Counted from the stretch's first letter, positions 1-5,892 are shown. The stretch: 5,972 bases of DNA from an uncultured Spirochaetaceae bacterium (GCA_947630635.1 CANRIJ010000095.1:1-5972), one strand, 5' to 3'. The notes: a model not told the origin generated them from the sequence alone. Numbers and translations are program-made.

Positions 1-87
1 TATGAAGAATGTTTCAAAACCAACAAAGAAATTCCTATGGTAATGATAGTAAGGCTTAAGAAGGTAAAACGTGATACCTTACAATAA
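1..87 (+). CDS. Possible C-terminal end of an unidentified gene (5' end outside window)
   Basis: Frame 1 is open from the first base to a TAA at 85-87 and gives 28 residues, including the stretch KEIPMVMIVRLKKVKR. The basic end and absence of early stops are compatible with a real C-terminus, but 28 codons can stay open by chance. It lies just upstream of the GC-rich ICE-like block and reads in the same direction as the truncated sigma-like gene at 257, so it would fit an upstream cargo or regulatory gene of that element. I do not recognise the family. It could equally be non-coding sequence. Confidence 0.3.
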   Translation, partial: YEECFKTNKEIPMVMIVRLKKVKRDTLQ

Positions 88-128
88 ATTCAAGTTTGTC
101 GGGTAAATAGCAAAGCCAGCCGAGCCAG

Positions 129-177
129 CGGGCGGTCAAGATGAACGGGCTTCGCCCACCGTTGACAGCCCCGCCCG
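129..177. repeat. GC-rich imperfect inverted repeat upstream of the sigma-like fragment
   Basis: CGGGCGGTCAA at 129-139 is complementary to TTGA at 162-165 plus CCGCCCG at 171-177, with a 5-base bulge (166-170). The interior holds a small GGGC-TTC-GCCC hairpin at 147-157. The surrounding 60 bases (121-180) are 70% G+C, against about 28% in a sample line of the main gene, so the block is compositionally foreign to the rest of the window. From memory, Tn1549-like elements of gut Clostridia carry a similar GC-rich non-coding block ahead of their small sigma-like gene. An open frame on the complementary strand across this block is probably a by-product of the GC content. A folded leader RNA is possible but unproven. 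Confidence 0.5.
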
Positions 178-240
178 GTTTCGCAGTTAGGCAGTCAAGG
201 AGCGACAGCAAGGAGTGCTGCCGCCCCGCACTATTATTCA

Positions 241-250
241 GAGAGGGGGA
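241..250 (+). promoter_or_regulatory. Strong ribosome binding site of the truncated sigma-like ORF
   Basis: GAGAGGGGGA lies 6 bases before the ATG at 257. It is a strong Firmicutes-type Shine-Dalgarno sequence and supports 257 as the genuine start of a once-intact gene, although only 26 codons remain. Confidence 0.5.
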
Positions 251-256
251 ATTTCC

Positions 257-337
257 ATGACAGACCAGAAAGCCTATCAAGAATATATCCAGCGCAGGTA
301 CAACGCCTCTTGCAAGGCTGTTATCCGCTGTGCCTGA
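257..337 (+). pseudogene. Truncated sigma-70-like regulatory ORF of a Tn1549-like ICE (5' remnant)
   Basis: This is a 26-codon frame starting MTDQKAYQEYIQRRYN and stopping at TGA 335-337. The N-terminus resembles, from memory, the small sigma-70-family/helix-turn-helix proteins (about 130-150 residues) encoded near the integrase end of Tn1549-like conjugative elements. Here the similarity ends after roughly residue 25 and the DNA switches to AT-rich sequence, so the DNA-binding part is missing. The strong ribosome binding site 6 bases upstream supports this start. The truncation is best explained by a deletion removing the rest of this gene plus the downstream excisionase and integrase genes. 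The family assignment is recall and would need a protein search; an unrelated short peptide is the alternative. Confidence 0.5.
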
Positions 338-355
338 CAGCGTCCGTCCGTGCCG

Positions 356-381
356 GAATTATGTAGAGCTCCACATAATTC
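356..381. repeat. 26-bp near-perfect palindrome
   Basis: The half-site GAATTATGT (356-364) is mirrored by ACATAATTC (373-381) around the centre AGAGCTCC. Twelve of the thirteen base pairs are complementary; only 365/372 (A opposite C) fails. The symmetry continues weakly outward (C354-G383 pairs, G355/T382 could wobble in RNA). It could be a binding site for a dimeric regulator, a recombinase site, or a hairpin with a 4-base loop acting as a transcript end. A T-rich stretch follows (TGTTGTATTT, 382-391), but it is not a clean T-run. Confidence 0.65.
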
Positions 382-403
382 TGTTGTATTTCCCAGCCTT
401 TTG

Positions 404-422
404 TGATACTATTTTGATACTA
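404..422. repeat. TGATACTA direct repeats at 11-bp period
   Basis: TGATACTA occurs at 404-411 and again at 415-422, so the copies are 11 bp apart, about one helical turn. Short direct repeats in this arrangement are typical of arm-type integrase or excisionase binding sites near the ends of elements mobilised by tyrosine recombinases. The repeat is seen directly; its role is inferred from position. Confidence 0.4.
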
Positions 423-524
423 ATAAACTTTACAGCCGAAAATAGCAGGTGGAATATTAACATATTTGCGAAAGTTTTTCCTGCGAAATCACCTCAAATA
501 CACCCTACTATATCTGAATTTGCC

Positions 525-536
525 GAGTGGGAATAA
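525..536 (+). other. Possible guaA-type attachment-site remnant
   Basis: GAGTGGGAATAA encodes EWE-stop and matches what commonly ends guaA (GMP synthase C-terminus ...IEWE). The 3' end of guaA is an established integration hotspot, where insertion leaves a copy of these last bases at the far end of the element. No guaA coding sequence precedes it: the upstream codons read PTISEFAEWE and do not continue into recognisable GMP synthase. That is what an attachment site at the distal end of an element would look like. A 12-base match is short and could be chance. Confidence 0.35.
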
Positions 537-683
537 ATAATCAGCTAGAGCCATATAAGAACATTAATTTGAAATGACCTTCCAAAGTTGAATAAGAGTG
601 ATCCAACAGAGGAGGGCATTTTAATTGTGTTTTAGTTTTCTTTGCGTTTATTTACTAGATTAGAACTGTTTTTGAGATAGAAG

Positions 684-800
684 GTGCCTTATACTGAGAA
701 TGCAAGGGCGATTCTTTTAATTCAGGTCTTTTATAGAAAACTGTTTTTGTTAATCGGATTCTCGAATGGGTTTCTTTTGGTCCTTTGCTCAAGCTTATAA
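684..800 (+). CDS. Possible small hydrophobic peptide ORF upstream of the large gene
   Basis: GTG at 684 opens a 38-codon frame ending at TAA 798-800, 15 bases before the ATG of the large gene and in the same reading frame. The first ten residues are polar (VPYTENARA...), and most of the rest is hydrophobic (ILLIQVFYRKLFLLIGFSNG, then FLLVLCSSL). This is compatible with a single membrane segment or a leader peptide. The purines ahead of the GTG (AGAAG, 679-683) are too close to be a good ribosome binding site, and AT-rich DNA often yields hydrophobic frames. It could also be the relic of a longer membrane protein. I list it only as a candidate. Confidence 0.2.
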   Translation: MPYTENARAILLIQVFYRKLFLLIGFSNGFLLVLCSSL

Positions 801-802
801 TC

Positions 803-808
803 AAGAGG
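803..808 (+). promoter_or_regulatory. Ribosome binding site of the large ATPase-helicase gene
   Basis: AAGAGG sits 7 bases before the ATG at 816, an ideal spacing. An in-frame TAA at 798-800 blocks any longer N-terminus, so the start at 816 is well supported. Confidence 0.7.
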
Positions 809-815
809 ATCTTAT

Positions 816-3800
816 ATGACAAAACAGGAAGAGTTGTTTTTTGATAAATTAACTGAAAATAGAAGACCAATTGCTAATGGCGTTCTTGCTAACCCAGAAT
901 TTGCAAGTATAAAAGAGAGTATTGTAAACAAATATTCAGATCAAGCTCATTTTATTTATGAGCTTCTGCAAAATGCGGATGATGTTAAGGCTTCAAAAGC
1001 TCGTTTTATTTTAAATAGCAACTGCTTGATATTTGCTCATAATGGAAAAAGGCATTTTTCTGTTTCTGATCCAGATACAGTGGAGAAAGATCAACGTGAG
1101 GGTAGATATGGCGATATTAATTCAATTACTGCATTTGGATTATCTACCAAAGAAAAAGATGATAAAACGATTGGGAAGTTTGGTGTTGGCTTTAAAGCAG
1201 TTTTTCAGTATACCGAGACTCCTAGAATTTATGATGTGGGTGTCTCTTTTCAGCTAAATAATTTTATTGTCCCGGAAAGGCTAAGGCATGATCACGATTT
1301 ACGTAAGAGCGGAGAGACTTTATTTGAATTCCCTTTCAATAAAAAGGGAAAATCAGAAATAGAATCATATAGTGATATAAGAAAAAAACTTGAAAATTTG
1401 GTGTTGCCACTTCTTTTTCTAAAGAATCTTAAAAGCATTGAATATCAAGCTGAGAATAGGAGAGGCATTTATAGAAAAACTGTTGAATTGGAAAGGCAAT
1501 TTGATTCTGTTTCGTTTGAGAAGATAGTCCTTTTGAAAGAAAAGAGTGCTCTCTATGAAGTAGATAAAGTCGATTCGGAAAAACATACTGTTATGCTTTT
1601 CTCAGAAAAAGAAGAGCATGATTTAGATTATTCTGTAGGCTTTTTCTTGGAAAATGGCAAATTGATTCCATCTCCTTTAAATTTTTACGCTTTCTGCTAT
1701 TTTCCTACGAAAGTGCAAACTGGATTAAATTTTATCATTCATGCCCCATTTATATTGACTGATAGCAGAGAGGGGATAAAAGCATCTGATAAACATAATA
1801 TTCATATGATTGAATTGCTCTCGAAACTCTCTGCAAAGGCAATATTGCTTTTGAAAGAGATTGGGGAGGATGAAGGCATAAGGCTTATAGATGATTCGAT
1901 TTTGTCGATTATCCCTGTCGATGTGAATGCATTTGATGATAAAATGGAGGAGCTTGATCATATATCTTTTAAGCCATTCTTCGATTCAATAAAAAGGCTA
2001 TTTCAAGAAGAAGAAATAATTCCCACTAGTAATGGCTATGTAAGAAGGCAGAATGCCTATTGGGCGTCTTTAATTGATATTCCAAAGGTTTTTGGTACTG
2101 AGCAGCTTAGAATTATAACCAAAAATTCCCAAGCCGAATGGGTTTTTACATCAATTGGTCGTGAATATTTGCAAAAGACAAAGACGCCTTTGTGGGAATT
2201 TGTTGATTCAATAATTAGGACTTATATATCAGAAGACAATATATTAAACGGCAGAGGACTAAACCCTAATCCTTTTTCCCCTAATACAGATCGCGAAAAG
2301 ATCTATGGAATTACAGAAGAGTTGATAAAAGCTCAGACTAACGAATGGCTATTGGCTTTTTATGAGTGGCTTGGCAAGAATAATAAGAGAATCAATTCGG
2401 TTAAGAAAAAGAAAATCTTTAAGAATGGAAATGGTGATATCTGTGCTGCATTTGATGAAAAAAACCAGCCCATACTCTTTCTTCCTACCAAGACAGTCGT
2501 CGATAAGGATAAAACAATAGATGATTTTTTTACCAAAGATGAAAAAACCATGGAATTCCTTAAGAGTTTTGGTTTTAAGGAGCCGAGTAAAAAAGACCTG
2601 ATATACTCAAATATATTTCCTTATTTTAGCGAGTGGGATTCTTCTAAGGACTTATATTACGGTTTTGATTTGATATTTAATTATTATAAAAATGATGTTT
2701 CCAGGAACGAAGTTGGTGATTTTATAAAGCGCTTAAAGGGTTTGAATTTTCTTGCATTTATTTCAAAGGGAAGAGTTTTCTCAGAGCCAAGGTCTCCTGA
2801 AGAGCTATATTTTCCTTCAGGAGAATTGAAAACTTATTTTAGCAATTATCCAGCGGCATGGTTTTTGAATATAGAAGAATACGAGAGAATAGCTGGTGTA
2901 TCTCCAGGAGAGTTGAATTCTTTCTTTGAAGAATTGGGCGTTAATCAATTTCCAAGGATTAAAGATGCTAGATTTAATGATTGTTATGCTAGGACGGACT
3001 TAGTAGTGCCATCAAAGTGTACAGATTTTAAATATTGGAAATATGGTTCAATTGATGGAGTTGAGGAAAATCTAAAAACAATATTAGAAGAGAAAGATAA
3101 AGAAAGGTCGGTTTTGCTTTGGAGAAATCTTATAGGTGCTCTTGAAAATAAACGCACTGTTTTAGCTTTAGAGGGAAAAAATCCTGAAGAATATTCTTTT
3201 AATGATGTTTTTCTTGCTACTTGCTTTTATTTTTATTGGACCGATAGATCTTATTCATATGAGACTATTGCTAGCAAACAGCTCAAAGAAAAAGCATGGC
3301 TATTAGATAGGGATGGTGAATTCAGAAGACCAATTGATTTGGTTCTGTCAGATCTTAATGAAAAATACGATGTAAAATCAGAAGAAGCAAAAGAACTTAT
3401 AATGTTTTTAGGCATCTCAGAGAATAGTAAATCTAAACAAAATGAAGAGTTAAGAAAGATTTTATTGCAAAGTGGCTTTTCGCCGAAAAAAGTTGAGCTC
3501 TTGATGGAGACTTTGGAAAAAGCCAAAAATCTTGATGATGAAGGTCTCGCTAAGTTGGTTTCGACAATGAATTCTCAGAAAGCTGAGAGAGAGTCTAGAC
3601 ATTTAAAAGATGAAAATCAGGTAGATGAAGGCGATGATGGCGAAAGTAGAGCAAGGAAGCGTTATAAGAGAATTACCAATGAAATTGTAGATAAATATTG
3701 TGTTGATGATATCGATTTAGATTCTGAAATTGATACTGAAGATGATGAAGATGAGTACTTGCCATATCCAGCAGAATCAAAGGATCTAATTCGCAAAATA

Positions 3801-5711
3801 GAGAAAAAAGCAGCACAAGATATACAGGATGTTGAAAAGATAAAAAAAATAGAGGAAATAATAAAGAATTCTGAAAAATATTCATATAAGTGGTTTAAAA
3901 CGCTTTTGGAATATGAATGCTACCGTAGCAAAGATAAACTTGGAAGAGGTTCCTTCTCAATAAGTTTTTTCAAGATTAGAAGAGACGAAGAAGCTCAGAA
4001 AACCTTGATTTTAGAGCATCCATCGAAGAATATACCTTCTTCAATCGAAGATTTAGATGGATTAATTATGAAGTTGTATTTTGTCAATAATGGTCAAAAA
4101 GACATTGCTCTAGAGGCTGTAAGCATAAGGTCTTATACTCTTCGGGTGAAACTTAAGAATTCGAAGGATTTAGAAGAAATAGATTTATCAAAAGCAACCA
4201 GTGCTGATATCAATGTAAAAAATCCTGATTTCTTATTAAATGAATTGAAAAATAGATTTTTTGAATTAGGTTTTGAGGATGATAAAAATCTGAAAAAAGA
4301 TATTCCGGAGAATATAAGATTTATTTTTGGTCCTCCGGGAACAGGCAAGACAACTTACCTTGCAAAAGAAGAGCTTGTTCCATTAATGAGGAGCGGCAAG
4401 GATTTGAAAATACTAGTGCTTACTCCTACAAATAAAGCAGCTGATGTTATTACAAATGCCATCATGAATCATTCTGATGATTATAGGGATTGGCTGGTAA
4501 GATTTGGGACTACCTTGGATTCGCGAATTGAGGACGAGGGAGTATTTAGGGACAAGATCTTTGATATAAGAAAGATGCAGAAATGCATTATGATAACTAC
4601 TGTTGCTAGATTTCCATATGATTATTTTATCATTCCTGGAGAGCAATTAAGTGTAAGAGATGTGAAGTGGGATTACGTAGTTTTTGATGAAGCGTCTATG
4701 ATTCCGCTTTTCAGTATTATATATCCTATTTATTCTGTTAAGCCTCAGTATTTTATTGTCGCTGGGGATCCTCTTCAAATACAGCCCATTGCTAATTCTG
4801 AATATGCTAAAGATTTAAATATTTATGAGATGGTTAGGCTTAGATCTTTTTCTAATCCTAAAACGGAACCTCATGATTATGAAGTAAAGAATCTTAACGT
4901 CCAATATAGGAGTATTCCATCGATTGGGTATGTTTTTAGCTCTTTGGCTTATGAAGGAAAGCTTAAGCATTATAGGAGGGCTGATTCTCAAAAGCCAATC
5001 GGAAATATAAAAGGACTGGCGATTAGGCCTTTGAATATAATTTATTTTAAAACGAGTAAGTATGAGAGTATATATAGACCTAAAACATTAGGTCATAAGA
5101 GCCCTTATCAAGTATATTCAGCTTTGTTTGTTTATGAATTTTCATTATTCGTTGGGAAAGAAATTGCTAGAAATTATCCAGGAAGAAAGTATTCCATTGG
5201 AATTATCTCTCCATATCGAGCACAGGCTGATCTTATTGAGAAGCTAGTTAATAGTGAAAATCTTCCTTCTGAGATAGAGATTAGAGTTGGTACAATTCAT
5301 GGTTTTCAGGGTGATGAATGTGATATGGTTTTTACTGTATTTAATCCTCCTGCAAAGATTTCAAGAGAAAAGAAGATATTCTTGAATAATAAAAACATAA
5401 TCAATGTATCTGTCAGTAGGGCAAGAGATTATTTATTTGTTGTTATGCCTGACGATGATACAGAAAATGTTGATGAGCTTGTTACCATAAATAGGGTAAA
5501 GAAGGATATTCTTCAAAGTATGGTTCATTCAGAGTTTAATGCACATGAATTGGAGAAAAAACTTTTTAATAACGAAAAATATATTGAAGAAAATACCTTT
5601 GCTACAAGCCATATGAGTGTGAATGTATATGGGCTGCCTGAAAGGGAGTATGAAATAAGAACCGAGGACTCTGCAATTGACGTACAAGTGCATAAAGATA
5701 AGAAGTCTTAG
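816..5711 (+). CDS. Giant sacsin-like GHKL ATPase fused to an SF1 (Upf1/DNA2-type) helicase; candidate defence protein
   Basis: This 1631-residue soluble protein contains two ATPase modules. The N-terminal GHKL/HSP90-type fold of the sacsin/NO VEIN kind shows an N-box FIYELLQNADD (46-56; E49 predicted general base, N53 predicted Mg ligand), an HNG turn (75-77) and a glycine lid GKFGVGFKAVF (120-130). A sacsin-type segment FPTKVQTGLNF...DSRE follows at 296-319. Residues about 350-920 match nothing I recognise. A charged linker (about 920-1010, very acidic at 964-980) precedes the helicase: Walker A GPPGTGKT (1172-1179), Walker B VVFDEAS (1288-1294), motif III GDPLQ (1317-1321), QYR (1363-1365), motif V VGTIHGFQGDE (1491-1501) and motif VI NVSVSRAR (1530-1537). 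No signal peptide, membrane segment or nuclease motif is visible. The tail (about 1590-1626, SHMSVNVYG...AIDVQVHK) looks like a conserved C-terminal extension of some such helicases (recall). The protein probably remodels nucleic acid using ATP. Anti-phage or anti-plasmid defence is inferred from architecture and the adjoining element debris. The start is fixed by the AAGAGG site and an upstream in-frame stop. Confidence 0.92.
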   Translation: MTKQEELFFDKLTENRRPIANGVLANPEFASIKESIVNKYSDQAHFIYELLQNADDVKASKARFILNSNCLIFAHNGKRHFSVSDPDTVEKDQREGRYGDINSITAFGLSTKEKDDKTIGKFGVGFKAVFQYTETPRIYDVGVSFQLNNFIVPERLRHDHDLRKSGETLFEFPFNKKGKSEIESYSDIRKKLENLVLPLLFLKNLKSIEYQAENRRGIYRKTVELERQFDSVSFEKIVLLKEKSALYEVDKVDSEKHTVMLFSEKEEHDLDYSVGFFLENGKLIPSPLNFYAFCYFPTKVQTGLNFIIHAPFILTDSREGIKASDKHNIHMIELLSKLSAKAILLLKEIGEDEGIRLIDDSILSIIPVDVNAFDDKMEELDHISFKPFFDSIKRLFQEEEIIPTSNGYVRRQNAYWASLIDIPKVFGTEQLRIITKNSQAEWVFTSIGREYLQKTKTPLWEFVDSIIRTYISEDNILNGRGLNPNPFSPNTDREKIYGITEELIKAQTNEWLLAFYEWLGKNNKRINSVKKKKIFKNGNGDICAAFDEKNQPILFLPTKTVVDKDKTIDDFFTKDEKTMEFLKSFGFKEPSKKDLIYSNIFPYFSEWDSSKDLYYGFDLIFNYYKNDVSRNEVGDFIKRLKGLNFLAFISKGRVFSEPRSPEELYFPSGELKTYFSNYPAAWFLNIEEYERIAGVSPGELNSFFEELGVNQFPRIKDARFNDCYARTDLVVPSKCTDFKYWKYGSIDGVEENLKTILEEKDKERSVLLWRNLIGALENKRTVLALEGKNPEEYSFNDVFLATCFYFYWTDRSYSYETIASKQLKEKAWLLDRDGEFRRPIDLVLSDLNEKYDVKSEEAKELIMFLGISENSKSKQNEELRKILLQSGFSPKKVELLMETLEKAKNLDDEGLAKLVSTMNSQKAERESRHLKDENQVDEGDDGESRARKRYKRITNEIVDKYCVDDIDLDSEIDTEDDEDEYLPYPAESKDLIRKIEKKAAQDIQDVEKIKKIEEIIKNSEKYSYKWFKTLLEYECYRSKDKLGRGSFSISFFKIRRDEEAQKTLILEHPSKNIPSSIEDLDGLIMKLYFVNNGQKDIALEAVSIRSYTLRVKLKNSKDLEEIDLSKATSADINVKNPDFLLNELKNRFFELGFEDDKNLKKDIPENIRFIFGPPGTGKTTYLAKEELVPLMRSGKDLKILVLTPTNKAADVITNAIMNHSDDYRDWLVRFGTTLDSRIEDEGVFRDKIFDIRKMQKCIMITTVARFPYDYFIIPGEQLSVRDVKWDYVVFDEASMIPLFSIIYPIYSVKPQYFIVAGDPLQIQPIANSEYAKDLNIYEMVRLRSFSNPKTEPHDYEVKNLNVQYRSIPSIGYVFSSLAYEGKLKHYRRADSQKPIGNIKGLAIRPLNIIYFKTSKYESIYRPKTLGHKSPYQVYSALFVYEFSLFVGKEIARNYPGRKYSIGIISPYRAQADLIEKLVNSENLPSEIEIRVGTIHGFQGDECDMVFTVFNPPAKISREKKIFLNNKNIINVSVSRARDYLFVVMPDDDTENVDELVTINRVKKDILQSMVHSEFNAHELEKKLFNNEKYIEENTFATSHMSVNVYGLPEREYEIRTEDSAIDVQVHKDKKS

Positions 5712-5788
5712 AGAGCGAATTTCTTGGGAGGGGCATTGTTGATAATCAAATTTTGCAATTTCTCTTTGATCTCTTCCTCGTTTTTCAC
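5708..5788 (-). CDS. Small convergent ORF or 3' relic of a converging gene
   Basis: On the minus strand, GTG at 5788-5786 opens 26 codons ending in TAA (5710-5708), which overlaps the TAG of the large gene tail to tail. The peptide begins VKNEEEIKEKLQNL and ends INNAPPKKFAL. This charged, helix-like composition is more protein-like than usual for AT-rich intergenic DNA. A TAA directly precedes the GTG and no ribosome binding site is visible, so if genuine it is more likely the surviving 3' end of a decayed gene than a complete one. The same DNA read on the plus strand shows a Shine-Dalgarno-like GGGAGGGG (5726-5733) and an 18-codon frame from TTG 5736 to TAA 5792. I prefer the minus-strand reading, but neither is secure. 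Confidence 0.25.
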   Translation of the reverse strand: MKNEEEIKEKLQNLIINNAPPKKFAL

Positions 5789-5865
5789 TTAAAAGGTATA
5801 TTCTTATAAAATCTAAATTTAACAATATAAAAAAATTTCAATTATTATTAGAAAGTATTAAGAAT

Positions 5866-5892
5866 GGATGCCGAATTGTGGGTTCGGCATCC
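5866..5892. terminator. Perfect 10-bp hairpin, likely terminator
   Basis: GGATGCCGAA (5866-5875) pairs completely with TTCGGCATCC (5883-5892) around the 7-base loop TTGTGGG. It is the only strong hairpin downstream of the large gene and would end its message after a 3' untranslated region of about 150 bases. The plus-strand tail (CTCTGTTC) is a poor U-tract. The minus-strand tail (ATTCTTAATACTTTCT) is somewhat richer in T, so the hairpin may be bidirectional or mainly serve transcription entering from the right. Confidence 0.6.

Larger units (their letters stand above)
338..540. other. Probable end region of a mobile element, no credible gene
   Basis: A 68-codon plus-strand frame runs through here to the TAA at 534-536, but it crosses a palindrome, lacks a good ribosome binding site and has unconvincing composition, so I do not call it. 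What the stretch does hold is a 26-bp near-perfect palindrome (356-381), two TGATACTA direct repeats 11 bp apart (404-411, 415-422), and GAGTGGGAATAA at 525-536. Together these look like the terminal, recombinase-binding part of an integrated element. A weak promoter-like pair, TTGTGA (401-406) and TAAACT (424-429) with a 17-base spacer, overlaps the direct repeats and may be fortuitous. Confidence 0.4.
541..815. other. AT-rich upstream region of the large ATPase-helicase gene
   Basis: There is no conventional gene here. A frame on the minus strand (870-655) overlaps the start of the large gene and looks like a shadow. Seen in the stretch: a strong Shine-Dalgarno-like GAGGAGGG (609-616) followed only by a 12-codon frame from TTG 625; an 11-bp direct repeat AACTGTTTTTG (664-674 and 739-749); and a 38-codon hydrophobic frame (684-800). 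A possible -10 hexamer TATACT (690-695) has only a weak -35 (TGTTTT, 667-672, 17-base spacer). The promoter of the large gene is therefore not securely located. Confidence 0.4.

Noticed and set aside
56..280. 74-codon minus-strand frame through the GC-rich block
   Set aside because: It runs antisense to the sigma-like fragment and through an inverted repeat. Similar frames in related elements are probably artefacts of conserved non-coding sequence.
330..536. 68-codon plus-strand frame
   Set aside because: It lacks a proper ribosome binding site, spans the 26-bp palindrome and the direct repeats, and has no recognisable family. Its end is better explained as a possible attachment site.
735..800. 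LFLLIGFSNGFLLVL recalls the GFSSGLPL signature of AmpG-type permeases
   Set aside because: The resemblance is a handful of hydrophobic and glycine residues, the frame is only 38 codons, and there is no further similarity. Probably coincidence.
796..801. Perfect TATAAT hexamer
   Set aside because: As a -10 element it would start transcription at about 807-809, cutting through the ribosome binding site 803-808, and there is no -35 match at 17 bases upstream.
655..870. 71-codon minus-strand frame overlapping the start of the large gene
   Set aside because: It overlaps the well-supported start of the large gene antisense and has no ribosome binding site or family resemblance.
2631..2640. Second GAGTGGGA motif, considered as an opposite attachment site
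   Set aside because: It lies inside the large gene, encoding SEWD in a continuous reading frame, and lacks the following ATAA. Coincidental.
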